A DNA stretch of 64,000 nucleotides from Schistosoma mansoni (Eukaryota > Platyhelminthes > Trematoda > Strigeidida > Schistosomatidae): contig NW_017386039.1 of assembly GCF_000237925.1 (NCBI RefSeq), positions 248,001 to 312,000 of the forward strand, given 5' to 3'. The number at the start of each line of letters is the position of its first letter. Position 1 is the first letter of the stretch. The translations under genes and the position numbers were made by a program. The notes under the pieces are model-generated. The model ran no database searches. It saw only the letters and a list, made by a program, of their open reading frames with translations, and was not told the DNA's origin. Of this stretch, positions 21,880-34,891 are shown one piece after another.

Positions 21880-22175
21880 CGAGATCTGACAACTAAAGAT
21901 GCCGATCTTAATAAGGTGTCTTTCTTTCCAGTCTGTCATACTTGCTTTTCCTCCTAAGTATTTCTAAAGAGAATGTGGTCGAGCATCTTTGCAGCCATTC
22001 CTATTTATGACTTTAGTATTTCATCTTGTACGTTGTCCGGTGTTGTTGTCTTCTCGCTTTTGATATTTCTGATGGCCATGTTGATTTCTTCGACTGTTGG
22101 TGAGATAACATCTATATTTGTCTGTTATTTCCTTCTTTCTCAGCCTTTTCTCTCGTCATTGCTGTCTTCCCTATT
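21880..22175 (-). mobile_element. RTE LINE (family A), RT N-terminal fragment
   Basis: The minus-strand frame reads TNIDVISPTVEEINMAIRNI, then KTTTPDNVQDEILKS and TGKKDTL. These match PTIEEIRMAIRQIKSGKAAG, the PDNIPAEALKS block and DWKEGHL of RTE family A. Probably the same element as 21283-21430 with the Gypsy fossil between. Confidence 0.6.
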
Positions 22176-22200
22176 TTGGGAATTAGGTAGCTACAGATAG

Positions 22201-22996
22201 ATTTTTTGAATAATTCTCTCTACTGTCACACATGGAGTCTCGTCAGGGCTATAGTGAAAGTAGATAACTACGTATGTAGCCAACAATTGTAACTTTTTCT
22301 AAAATGTAACTAACTACAGTGTTAGTAGAAAAACGCGAAATTGTAGTCAATTACCAAGAGAACAATAAACACATTCACATAAAACAGTAGCACGGAAACA
22401 AAAAATGAAACAATAACAAGGGTTAGTCATGTTTATATAACTAGTGCAATTTACCGATAGTGTTGGTGATTGAATATGTAGAGTTAAATGAGTCTAAAGT
22501 ATTTGATTTGAACGAGTATTGTACAAATAGACTGATGACTATTTGGCGTTTTTTATAGGATGTTTTGAGAAACAAAGACAAAATCCCTCTACGTTTCACG
22601 ATCTTGTATTCATTTCATATTGATTGTACTAGTAGGCAGAAGCTAGAGTAACTGTTACTAAATGGAAATTCGCGTGATCTAATTACGGTTGGAACTAGAA
22701 AATGAACTGCTATAAAACAGTCTAAGGCGTAATCGAATGCAAGATTATATGTTCCATATTTATGATTAGCTAGACAAATTATTATTAACTAACATGTTTA
22801 CTGACAGTATGAGTTTATATTTATGTTGAATATCTTAAATGGAGTCTACCGTTTTTCTTCACTTTTCTCAAACACAACAAGTTTCTGCAAAAATCTTTGT
22901 TATATGTTTTTGAACCTGTAGTACTTGTGTTCTAACAATAATAATTCATGTATATAATGACTTTAATTGTTTATCACATTGTTAAATTCACTCCAG
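22201..22996. other. Upstream flank or intron of coiled-coil gene
   Basis: AT-rich; no exon or repeat recognised. The 5' end and promoter of the host gene were not found. Confidence 0.4.
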
Positions 22997-23273
22997 AAAG
23001 CTACAAATCGCCAGGTGTATTCTGAAAGACGTCTGCCGAAGAGTTATCCAGATATGGCAACAAATTGCACAGAAGAAGATATATCTTTTCTACTTTCACA
23101 TATTTTAGCAGACGGTAGCTGTCAGTCAGTAAATGGAAAGCAATCTATTGATTACCATATATCCACTGAAATCCCAGAACAAACATTCATTCAAAAACCA
23201 ACAAATCCTATCAATGTTGCATCCAAAGAAAACGATGAAGTGATTCAACAAAGCAAGTTTATCACAGCGTACT
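22997..23273 (+). CDS. Likely upstream exon of coiled-coil protein gene
   Basis: Open stretch preceded by an acceptor (TTCACTCCAG, AG at 22995-22996). It reads ATNRQVYSERRLPKSYPDM, then CTEEDISFLLSHILADGSC and further polar sequence rich in Gln, Lys and Asn, like a disordered leader of a cytoskeletal or coiled-coil protein. The 3' end is uncertain. A cut after T23273 (donor GTGACT) would give the phase required by the next exon; a cut at 23256 (GTTTAT) would not. Neither donor is strong. Joining it to the exon at 27032 is an inference. Confidence 0.45.
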
Positions 23274-26200
23274 GTGACTCGTCTATGTTATTTTATGTTT
23301 TTTAAAGGACGAAATTGTTGCAGTGAAAGTAATACTAAGATGTGAGGATGAAGAACCAACGGTTAAGTAGAGGTTCTTAAAAATGAATGCATTTATCTCT
23401 AGTCTGCTTGATGTACATGTTAATTGTGACGATTAATTCCTATATACGTAGATTAAGTTTGACGACGCTATAAATGGAAATGGTTCCTTGAAGTATTGTG
23501 CTGTACGTTACGCAAGACAAACAAATTCATCATAGTCCTTAATATTCAACGGGATTTTATCTTAACTCAAATATATATATGACACTTCATCACTAGCACC
23601 GGCACACTAAACTTTTGCGTTTAACGTATTATCGGTTTTTTAACTTTGTCCTTCTAGACTGTATTTGCTTACAGTTCTTATAATCACCCGAACTACCACT
23701 TCCGCTCACAATCGTATGTAGGGTGTACTGTGAACTTTTTCCGAAATATATGGGGATTTTACTTGTTCATTCCAACACATAATAGGACATTGTGAAATGT
23801 GTCTGTATATGGTAATTGGTCTGATTAATATGTTTAACTTTCACGATACTATTACTCATGGATCATATGATTAGTTGAAATTCGATTCTGTTTTTATGTT
23901 GATTCATATTATTGTTCTGCTATATCGATGTTTGTACTTTTTAACGAGATTTCTGAAGTATTTAAAGTAGTAATAACCATGTATGTATACACATATAACT
24001 CATTGTGTGTCACGTGTTTGTTTATATATTAGTTCAGCTTGTCTTCCTAGATTTCCCAGACTGATATTTTCTCTGAGGTATATTTTCCGTAATAAGATAG
24101 CAGTTGTATCTTTTCGTTTCAGTTTCAACCTAATATACAGTATGGATTTATTGTTTCAAATGATTCAACAACTTTGCATAGTCTAATCCATTGTAATGGT
24201 ATATTGCCATCTCATGAATAATAGGGAATATATTTTATCTTCAAAAATGTTCTACCCATGTCCGGGTACATTTGTAATTAGAAATCCATAAAATGACATT
24301 TTTCTACACTATTGTGAAATCGGCACCACATCTTTCTGGTTTGCATTATTTTAAGTTTAACATCTAAACCCGTTCCCTATCTGTTTTCCTACGAGTTTGT
24401 CTTAATCATAAAAGCTCATTGTCCAGACACATATTTCTAATAACTTTTTTAGGTCCTACAATTAATGAAAAGCATAGTATTGAATCGAATAAAATTCCAG
24501 TTTCAACAAATTTCAACAGCTTTGTACGGATCACAAGTGATTTTGATGTTCAGTATGAGGTTTTGTAAGAGATTAGACTTCATAAACTAAGTAACTGCTT
24601 CAATCTAAAATGAAATATGTGCAAAAATAATTTGGTCAAATGCCTAAATCCGAATAAACTGAGTGACAATTTAAGCATTCTGGAATGGCTGTTCATTTCA
24701 CTTAATATCTCACGAGATTTAGGAATTAATAAGTGCCCTTAATAAATTTCATCTTCAAATTAATGTTGACGCTATAAACAACATGTGTAGACTTTCATCT
24801 TATTTCGGAGATAAGTACTATCGAGCTGTTACTTTAAGTAACTTGTACTCAAATTGAGTTGAATGAATGACTGTATTAAGATGTTCTATTTTCAAGGATA
24901 ATAATCTACACATACCGACATTATAGACTCATCTTACCGGAATAAGCTATTCTCTCAACAGCAATTCAGAAAGTTATATCTCTTAATATAGAGTAACTGA
25001 TTTAAAAATGGTATCCATTCAAAAAAGTGTACATTATTAAGAGTGACCATCAGAAAAGCACATATAAAGGTGAGCATTGAAATGCAAATAACATTTTTAA
25101 TGATGTGAAATATGTTCGATTTATTTTTCGCCTTACGACAAATAAAAAGATCCACTTTCAACGAATACTGTAATTCTTCGAATTCATTAACAAATTGTTA
25201 TTCTTATTATCCTAATTGTGTTATCTCGCGCGTCTATTTTGAACAGCTAGGAGATTCGTTCTGTGAGAGTCATATTTTAAAAATGCATGAGAAAAGTTTG
25301 ATGAATTTGCCGTTGAATAAGTTTTGAACACTCGGCATTCTTCATTGCATGTATCCCAAAAAACATTGTCCTTTGTGCTCTCCAGCGAAACTTAAGAAAC
25401 TTTACTCTGTCGATTGTTGACATCTGTGACAATAAAAGTCAAATGACTAAGTTTTATTTAATACTAATTAGCTGAGGAGTTCAATCGGTCATTGATGGTT
25501 TCGCTTGATGTTTCTAATTCCTAGTCATTTGCTGTCACTGTCTTCATGTTTTTAATTTATTCGTTTTTTGTATACTCCCTAAGTAGACAACTATCTTTTA
25601 CACATTTGACTTGACTTTCTTTTTTTTCTTGATTGTTACGCAATCTTACTTCTATCTTTGGAATTGACAGACTAAGAGAGGTAATAGGCGTTAAAACGTA
25701 AACGACTTATCACGACAATAAAATAATCCCAGCAACACATTAACTAACTGAATATAATACATCAAATAAGAGTGTCAAAGGGAGTAACATTATTTTAATA
25801 TAGATGTGAAAGTTACATATATTATGAATTTTCGGTAACACAGTTTACCATATTTAGATGTGTATTTTCACATTATGTGTCATTCCACGCAGATAGTCTT
25901 GTGTCGATCTATTTTAGTAGTCCTCTATGACCAGTTTGATGCGTAATACTACTACTTCCCCATACTTTCTTTTTACTTCCTGTTCCTGGGTTCCTGCAAC
26001 AGACTGTCTGATTTATAATCCATTTAGACTCTATTCCTTTTTTAGACCACCAATGAATTTTTATATACTTGGATGAGCGGTATTAATGATTTGGCTTAAG
26101 CCTCTATACCACCCTTACATCACATTATTTGTTTTTGGAAAGCCCTCCACAACAGAGTTAGAGTAGACAGTATTTCACATTATGAACCTTTGAAAATATG

Positions 26201-27031
26201 GAAGACTTTCGATTGAACCACGAAATAAATTGAACAAGTATTAGAACCAAAAATTTAGTTACAAACAGCTAAATCAGTTTCAACGTTATTTTAAATGTCA
26301 ACTTCGGTTTTCGATTGTTACTCGTAAATCGTACACTAAAATTTTTGATGCTAATGCCTCGAGATTTAAGCAACTTTTACACTCGTAGTACGGCATTTGT
26401 TTGATAACTCTAATCAGGATTATTTCAGGTTTCCAAAAGTTTACTAATGTGTTTTATGGAAGTAACATCACCGAACTAGACTAATTTACCAATAGCGTTA
26501 CGAATATCAATGAGTTTTCGTTTCTAAATACTATTGACTAGAATTCTCAACCATTGCTAGTCAGTGGTATATAACTTTGGCACACATCCTGCTAGGTATT
26601 ATTTGTTACTAAAATAGCTTGTCAGTTGTTTGAAAAAAATACCGTTGATATAAAATGATAAGTTTATTTGAATAGAGCAAGAACGAACGTGACAGAATAA
26701 CACAAATTCATTTTATTTCATAGTCTCTCATCAGTTCATTACAGCCTAAACATTCATCATTAAGAAGTCGGTGCACATACTTCTGATAACCATTGTCAGA
26801 TATGCGAACATTAACTCTCCTTTCTGTTCTTTCAATGTCTGTGCTTCAGTATATGTAAACTGGTGTATACAATTGAGGCTAACATGAAGTATCTGTTTAC
26901 TTTGAATGTTTCAGCGAGCTAGTGATGAAATACGAGTGTGGTTGAGATCTTGACTGTTTGAAATATGTTTATTTCAGTGTCAACAAATATTCTTTTTCAA
27001 CAACTCTAATTCCTACTTTTCTTGCTGTTAG
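23274..27031 (+). other. Intron of coiled-coil gene, no other feature seen
   Basis: 3.8 kb of AT-rich sequence with many short homopolymers. No mobile element with a readable domain was recognised. Confidence 0.4.
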
Positions 27032-27228
27032 TGGGCAAACCTTTATCTGGTTCAGTTCAGAATGTCAATAGACTTAATAGTCCAGCTTCAAAAGCTTCTA
27101 AGTCAATTCAGTGCTCAATTGACAAACCAACTACAAATTCTGTTGAAATTCATTGTGATATTTTAAGCGTAACTAAAAATGATGATTTTTCATTTGTTCT
27201 TGATGAGAACAGTAAACTAATTGCTCAG
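27032..27228 (+). CDS. Coiled-coil protein gene, internal exon
   Basis: Bounded by acceptor TTCTTGCTGTTAG and donor CAG|GTAAGT (27229-27234). It enters in phase 1 (the first two bases finish a codon) and leaves in phase 0, 197 bases. It encodes a Ser/Asn-rich stretch (GKPLSGSVQNVNRLNSPASK onwards) ending in FVLDENSKLIAQ. It joins in frame to the coiled-coil exon at 29755. The spacing and the good splice sites support a real host exon; the protein family is not recognised. Confidence 0.75.
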
Positions 27229-29754
27229 GTAAGTACTTCAAATTATTATTATTATTAGATATTTAACCTACTTGATGTAAAATTTTTGTTTATTAACCTA
27301 AAGCAAAACTGCAATGCTCACTTTAGATGTTCCCATTGAACCGTAACCATGAGGGTGACAGATTTTCATAGCCAGTAACACAGTCAATTAGTTGTTATCT
27401 TTAAAACATAAGAACTAAATAAGATTTGATTAAACTTGAATGGATAGTACAACTTTAGATTTTCTAGTGAAATTTAGCTAACATCTTGACTCTCATATCA
27501 TGAGAAAGTTTGATAATCTCCTAGTTGTAATATGAATTTCTTTTCAAAGGAATTTATTGAAATGGAAGAAACTGTAGACGTTGTGCTTCGGATACTTAAC
27601 TCGAATAATGTTTTTGTCAAATATTCAAGCTGCCTTCAGCCAATAGTTCTATACTGTTTGACTAATTTTTGTGCTGTTCATTATACCACATGAAGGTTTA
27701 CTGTAGATCAGATGATGTCTATGATGTATCAGTACTATAAATATGTGGTATTTCAGTACTCACATATTTGTTACAAGGAACTGTCACTTGTTTTGATAAC
27801 AATGAGTTCTATAGTCTTCAATGTTTTACTTATCTTTCTATTTCACTGTTGACTAGTATACAATAACCTAGAACACCGACGTCAGTTATCCGGAAAGACT
27901 GATATTGTCATTCACAGGTGAAATTAATCTATGATTTTGAGCAAACATCAATGACTATCAGTGAGCTGAACACTTATTTATTTATTTATTATTTATTTAA
28001 ACACATAAATATTGGTACAAGGAAGCACCAGATACATATGCGCCGCACAAATCTCATTCGATTTGTGTGAGGGCTGTGATATTGCCCAGACTGAAGAAGG
28101 TGGTTTTCTTAGGGGGCCACACCCGGAGCCTTTGACCTAAAGATCTGATCCACAAGGCAGTGGAGCATCGTGAGGAGATGCAGTCCCATGGTAGCCGGTG
28201 ACCAACGATTGATTCACACGCCATTCGTTCCATCAAGATACTGGAGCCCATGTGCACCATTGGTTTGGAATCAGGGTTTTCCAACTCCCCTAGGTGAACT
28301 TTCCGTGTCCACCAACCCGGTTAAAGCACCGGACATTCGCTTTTCGTCCTCTCACTTTCGTGAACAACACCCCTGCCACGAGAAGGCAGAATAGGACTTC
28401 CCTGGCAGTGTTTGTATACGAGTGGCCATGTGAGAGCATTTGGAGAGGGAGAGCGGACTCTCCCCACTCTCGGCCGTACCAGGGCATTTGGGGGCTGAAT
28501 ACTTAACTGAAAATACTAGTTACAGTCCTTATCATTTATTTAATTATCAACTAATCTGTAAGGATATCAAAACCCATTTCTCATTTACCACTTCAAGAGA
28601 AACCAAAATTTTCATTTATGACCTAATTCTATTGATAAAATTATTCAGTACGATTATTGAACTAATGTCATTATCAATGAAAAATTCTATTAAGTCAGGT
28701 TAAATATAAAGATGCAAACCAAACGTTACGCCTATGTTAAAACAAAGTTCCTGATTTACGTTACTGATAAATACCACTTTTCTACAATCGTTCCCATCAT
28801 CAAAATGTCCCATAAATGTGTTACTCCTTTTGTATCTTGTAATTGTTCATTAAACTAAATTTTTGCTATGTTCGAGACATTATGATATCACATTCGTACC
28901 GGCGAACGGAACGTAAACCAGCAACGCAATAACAGGACGAAGCTAAGCTATTACTCTGCGCCCCAGCCCCGCTAATTAAAGGAAGAAGACCAGACTCAGC
29001 AGGGAAAATATTTCATTCCACAAACAGCCCGGAAGAACGAAAATAAACACTTAACTCATGCATAATATATACAGTACAAAAATGTCTTTCAAAAGCGTCA
29101 CAGAATAGCATACTGAAAGAGAAAACAAGCCAATGACGTTTACGATCCTTCCAGGTGGGAAACACAAACGGAAGGTAATAATGAATGATTTTGGCGCGAA
29201 AATGAGAAATTCAAATCTCCACCATTAAATTACAAAATAAGAAGTTTAACCAAGTGATTTCTGAAAATCTATTATCCCCAACAATTTCCTTACCGTTTAC
29301 TTTTTGTCGAGAACTATTTAATAATAAATTCTATTTTAAAACATTCTTAAACACTTTTCATTAATTAAACAGGTGAATGTATACTATTTTCTAATCACTC
29401 TGATATCAGCTATTTATGTTTCAATTAGTATATTTCATTATGTGAAACAAAATTCTAAATTTTTCAGTAATTAGGATTTTGCATGGCAAACGACAACTTC
29501 AGGATTTTTGTCAGGATGCGCTTCGGAAATATATTTTGATGCTTAATAGCACAGGGCTGGGTTCCGAAAATTATTTTGAAGCTTAAGAATACAGCTGGTT
29601 ATTTTTAATATGGTTAAGAAGTTCTTAGCTTTTAGATTTCATTGCAGTGATTGAGGTTTTCCTGTTATCTTACTACTACCGTCAAACAATCATACAAAAA
29701 CTATTAGCAAGTACTTTTGGATTATCATAATCTTTTATTGATTCTAATTTGCAG
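27229..29754 (+). other. Intron of coiled-coil gene
   Basis: Contains the short LINE-derived element at 27977-28493 (antisense to the gene). Also contains a block near 28890-29010 that is clearly less AT-rich than its surroundings and was not identified. Confidence 0.6.
27977..28493 (-). mobile_element. Short internally deleted LINE derivative, copy 1
   Basis: 517-bp element on the minus strand with the 3' tail GTGTTTAAATAAATAATAAA at its left end. The flanking direct repeats GCTGAACACTTA (27965-27976) and GCTGAATACTTA (28494-28505) differ at one base, a 12-bp target duplication. Near-identical elements are at 55096-55606 and 56479-56992. Its first part resembles the 5' UTR and its last about 60 bases the 3' tail of the RTE LINE at 31322-35050. 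No protein is encoded; the open frames in it are chance. Confidence 0.85.
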
Positions 29755-29898
29755 CAGAAAGTACACATTGAACATTTAAAACATGCTCTGTCATCGGAAC
29801 AAAATAAAGTTCACGGTCTAAATAGTCAGTTGTGTAAAAATCAACTTGAATTTGACAAAGCTAGATTAAACTGGTTGCAGAAAGAAAATCAGTTTAAA
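29755..29898 (+). CDS. Coiled-coil protein gene, internal exon
   Basis: 144 bases, phase 0 at both ends. The acceptor is the tandem TTTGCAGCAG, so splicing may start at 29755 or 29758 and add or drop one Gln. Donor AAA|GTGAGT. It encodes QKVHIEHLKHALSSEQNKV, HGLNSQLCKNQLEFDKARL and NWLQKENQFK, with Leu/Ile at heptad spacing: a coiled coil that continues directly into the next exon (LEKDRFHRKI). Confidence 0.8.
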
Positions 29899-31321
29899 GT
29901 GAGTTAAAAAACTGTTGACCATTTTATACCTCATACCTGCTCTCTATAATAATAACGATTCAGATTTACGTATTCTTCATTATCTTATGTGCCATGCGGG
30001 CGAGCAATTCATCAGACAAAATTAATTGGCTTGAATCCATATTTTTAATACAAATGTATAGGTATGAGTATAAGTAATGGATTTTTAATAGTATCCTAGT
30101 TACTGCAATACTTGATAATTAATTGTTTTAATTTTCCATATAACTTAAAATGAGTAATATAAAGAAACAGTGTAGTACATAGAAAACATATCTTATTGAA
30201 AGTTCGTATGATTAATCGTTTGTCTAATTGACCCAAAAAATAGTTGAAACTAAATCTACGTGAACGAATTAAACTCCATCCATAAGTTTAAATTAATGTA
30301 GTTTACTCACTTATTTGTTTAAATTAAAAAGCCCCACTGACTTTGTGGTGTCTGTATCAGTTTTATCTATGATTTGTGATATATCTAAAATAATTTATTC
30401 CAAAATGATTGGATCGACGAATACTTGGTTTCTATTATAGATATCTGGATGTTAATATCAGCATTAATTTGCCAATATTGTTCTATTTTATAGATAAACT
30501 ATGATTAATCCATATCTTTTTTTGAGTTTTCTTAGTTATTAACCTTGTAGAATATAAAAGAAGGCTTACAGGTGAGCATGAGTTATAATCTTGGGGTGTG
30601 TATTGTTCATAAAATGAAGTTCATAATCACACAGACTCAATCTTCTTTTGTGAGGAGAATTAAGTTTATACATTTTTATTAAGATTACCTTCAATGATAC
30701 CTGACTGCATCTAGACAGTTTCATTCGATTTCAATAGCTTCTCGAATGGTGCCTAAAACTGTTAGAGAAGTCCCAAAATATTTCCCGTCAGCCCTTAGAG
30801 GCCCAGAAAAGGTAGGAAACATTTTGCCTAATCAGTGTTAAAACGAATTTTCTCATAAACATCTGGAAGATGCAAAGTAACGTGCCACGGGTTTGATTCA
30901 GCATTTACCCATATTACTATACTTAGTTTGGTCACAAAAATTTACATAAGCCCAAGGTAGTGTTAACCTGTAAATACCCTCGTTCCTAGGTACACAAACT
31001 AACCTTTGAGTAAACCTTTTACTCGTATTCTCACATTCTCTCTAGTGCTCCAGATAATGTGTCTTAGTAGCTGAGGATATCGGAACTGGCTAAGGATACA
31101 GTTTAGGCATATCAGTTGAAAGACTTACCAAAACACTATAAACCTGTAGTTGATTATGTGGAACGGAATAAATTGATCGCAAAAATAGTTCTCTTTTTGC
31201 CAGAAAGTCCAATAGTAGCAATAAAACTACTCCATTTTCTTAAACATTTGTCAAAAATTTATATCGACTCAATAAGATGATAAAGCATATTATAAGATTA
31301 TCCCAATGAACACCGCTTTCT
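29899..31321 (+). other. Intron of coiled-coil gene, no gene recognised
   Basis: AT-rich. A 65-base exon-like piece near 30741-30805 was considered and not accepted. 30575-31100 may be an old repeat. Confidence 0.4.
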
Positions 31322-32210
31322 GCATCTTCGTGGTGGGACGGTTGTTGGTGGTAGTGGGTGGACAAAAAGCCAATGTCTGTCACTTAAACCGGGTTGACAA
31401 ATACGAAGGATCCATCTGCGTGTGTTGGGAAACCCTGATTTCATGCCAATGTTGCACATAGACCCTAGGATCTTGAGGGATCAAATGGCATATGAGCCTA
31501 TTTTTAGTCACCAAATACCATGGGATCGTATCTCCTGATCTTGCTCCTCTTCCTTTTGGATTAGACCTGTAGATCAAAGACCTGGAGAGTGTCCTTCTAA
31601 GACAACCATTTGAGTCTGTCTAGGCACTTGGGAAGTATCTCAGTTCACGGAACGTTTGATGATGAATACAGCTGAAGAAAATACTCTCGCTCTTATTCCC
31701 ATTCTCACAACTATTTAGTGACATTCACTTTTATTTAACATTGCATCACGTATCTATTCTCTTTTATTCCCACTTTGTGTATTCCTTCATTCTTCAACTC
31801 ATATAGCAGCTCACCTATGGTGGGAATCCTGTCCTGTTTAGACGATCTCAAGTCACTGACTGATCAAAAGTTGAATGCTAGCATCGAACACGAATTCTGA
31901 ACCCACCTATGCCACTCAAGCTGGCCTCCTTCAACAATCGCACACTAATACAGATCGGACAACAGATAGGGTTGGGTATGTCTTTAGAAGGTCTCAACAT
32001 CAACGTCTGTTGTCTATCCGATATCCTCACTCAAGATTCTAGTGAAGAACTGCAAATTGACTCACCATCTGTTGCTTCAAAAGCTTGTTTCGTGTGTGGT
32101 TGTCCGGGGACCCTGTGGTATTTTCATCCAGTTCTTTAGCGTTGGCGTTGCACTAAGCGCCAGAATATAAGCAGGACTAATTGATGGGGTCCTAATCAAC
32201 GGTCGATTAT

Positions 32211-32663
32211 TTGCCATTAAGTAAGAAAGCTTCATCAAATCGAGAAGAAATCGGTGTGGGAAACGATGTCTTTTTTATCTCTGCCTATGCTCCAATTGAT
32301 TGCTGCCCGAATTCTATCAAGGATGAGTTCTACCACCAGTTAAGTGGTCTCCAGAAAGTGCGTCCGATAGATATTGTGGTACTAGCCGGAGACTTGAATA
32401 TGCAGATCGAGCGTCCAAGGACCGACGAGATTTGTTTATTTGGTCAACAGGAACTCGTCGGTTGCAGGTCAGATAACGGTGACCGTCTACTGGAACTTTG
32501 CGCAGACTACAGTCTGTTTCTGGATAGCACTAACTGCCGGTACAGTGATCACCGATGTGCTACCTGGTGTCCTCCCTCTGTATTTCAAGACTGGACTCAT
32601 ATTGATCACATCGCGTTCAGCTACCGCTGGTATGGTTGTGTACAAGACTGTTTCTCCTCTTGA
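32211..32663 (+). pseudogene. Endonuclease fragment of RTE LINE
   Basis: Longest open piece of the LINE at 31322-35050 (150 codons). Catalytic motifs: FISAYAPIDCCPN, VVLAGDLNMQI (the D and N of GDxN kept) and WTHIDHIAFS. The final SDHALV is outside this frame. Not a host gene. Confidence 0.8.
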
Positions 32664-34869
32664 AGTATTTATCTACACTCTGACCATGCCCCTGTTTACA
32701 CCAATCTTATATTACTTTTCCGTGGCCAGCAAGTTCATCGTCCTAAACAGATTGATGTAAGCATACTGATTGCAGCTTCTGTTACAATTAAATATCGAAC
32801 CGAGCCAAATTCGAGACTAGCTATCAACCCACTGAAAAGTATAGACGATCACTGTGTGCATTTGCGTAATGCCATGAAATGGAGAGTAAAGTTACTTGCC
32901 GCTTTTCTAAACTTCGCGCTTATAAGTACTAGGTTTCTAGAAGCCACTTACAACTCGTTGAAACACGTCGATCTACTCCGGCTAACATCGGATCTGGCGA
33001 TACACGTAAATTCGTACGCAATGAAATTGTGCAAAGTTTGCGTAAGGACCAAGAAGCCTGATGGTCGGAGAGTGCTAGCGTGTTGGAAGCAGCAGCAACA
33101 TCTGGTAACTGTCAGGAGCTCTTTAAACTCATCGGAGCCACTGGCAGCAAGAAATTTGGTGTGAGTGAAACAATCTGTGAAGCTGATGGGATCCAAGTCA
33201 ATGACATCTGTAGACGTCTCAGACGACAAGCAGAGTTTTTCGGGGAGCAGTCCAGCTGGTCTGACGCCTCGGAGAAACCGGTGATACTGTCCTGTCCTCT
33301 ATGGCCACTGATGAGTGACCCAACTAACAAGATGGACATCTGTAAGGAGCTCCGTCTCTTTTAATGCCACAAGTCACCAAACCTAGATGACTTACTTCTG
33401 GGTCTTCAAAAGGATGACACGGATCTTCTAATTATGGAATCGACTGAGTTGCTTGCAAATGTTTGGCAAGTAAAAAGAGGGCTCACGTCACTAATGCAAC
33501 AACTATCAGGGGACAAGTCAACTTCCGATCGTGACTGAGTTATGGGCTTCCATCATAATTGGCAGATTGTTCAAAACTCGGGAAACACTGACTCGCGAGA
33601 AGCAGGCTAGTTTTCGATCTGCTCGAGGATGTATTGACCATATCTTCACCCTCCGCTAAATGTTAGAACGCCGCCATGCTTATTGCAGGCGAACAACCAT
33701 TGTGTTCTACCACATCAGGACCACCTTCGATCCATTGAACAACTGTTCTCTGGGATTGTCTGTCGAAGAAGGGTGCACCTGAGAAGCTTATTAACATCTT
33801 AAAGGCCCTACATACAAACAATTCAGAAAGAATGAAAAGATACAACCACCTCTCCATTGTGTATTCAAGCATTAGCGTTAGACAGGATTGCACAACCTCA
33901 CCATTCCTTTCCAACTTCCCATCGATGACGTTTGGGAAGTACCCCTGATGGATGTAGGTAATGGTGGTGTGGTCGTAACCTGGAGAAAGACTTTTCGATC
34001 TTGAGTATGCGGATGATATGGTCTTGCTGTGCGATGATATCCAAGTCATGCAATCCGCACTGAATCAGTTGGCAATCAGTGTCCGTATGTACGGTATGTG
34101 CTTTGCACCTTCGAAGTGCAAAGTAATTTTACAAGACTGACAGGACCTTGATCCTGCACTCACTCTGGCTAGTGAACAGATGGAAGTAGTCGAGAAGTTC
34201 GTGTATCTGGGTAGCTGCATAAGTGCTGGTAGTGGCATGAGTGATGAAATCAATTCACGTATAGGGAAGGCCAGAACAGTTTATACCGATCTGGGCCATT
34301 TATGATGTTAGTGTAACTGTAAAGGGTCGGATCTATAATACGTCGATGAGAGCAGTTATGTTGTATAGTTGTGAAACCTAATCTCGAAGTTGAAGATATT
34401 AAGCGATCCTCTATGTTTGATCGTCATTATCTTCGAAGGGTCGCTGACATCCAGTGGCACACCATGTTAGTAGAGCAAAGGTTCAGCAACGTGTATTCGG
34501 ACACAGCGATGATAGCTCACTTGGTGTGACCACCTCGAATCACTGACTTCGGTGACTTGAGCATGTGTTACGAATGTTGTCTCAGCAAATTCCACATCGT
34601 GTATATCTGCTGACGCCAGGACTGATTGAAGAATGCGAAGATGTGGTTGGTTTTTGACATAGTACTGGTGTATAAAAGAAAGCCGTACAGAACTGGCATC
34701 TGTTGTTTCCTCGCGACTCTGTTCGGAGCCCTAGAGACTATACGACACAGTGCTCAGAAAAGAAACCAGTAGCGATCATGCTGTAACTCTTACTTTCTTC
34801 ATATACGTTAGAGGAACTTCCTTAATTGAATATTCTTTGTGGTTGTGTCTTTTTTAACTGAACTGCTTC

Positions 34870-34891
34870 TATTATTATTATTATTATTATT
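34870..34891 (+). repeat. (TTA)n microsatellite in LINE 3' UTR
   Basis: Seven ATT/TTA units inside the 3' UTR of the RTE LINE. Confidence 0.85.

Noticed and set aside
28054-28506. Protein-coding genes in the 510-bp element (also 55089-55540 and 56485-57042)
   Set aside because: Open frames on both strands are by-products of a GC-rich non-coding repeat. They do not correspond to any LINE protein domain.
30741-30805. A 65-base exon of the coiled-coil gene
   Set aside because: Including it between 29898 and 39406 would shift the frame; without it the phases match exactly.
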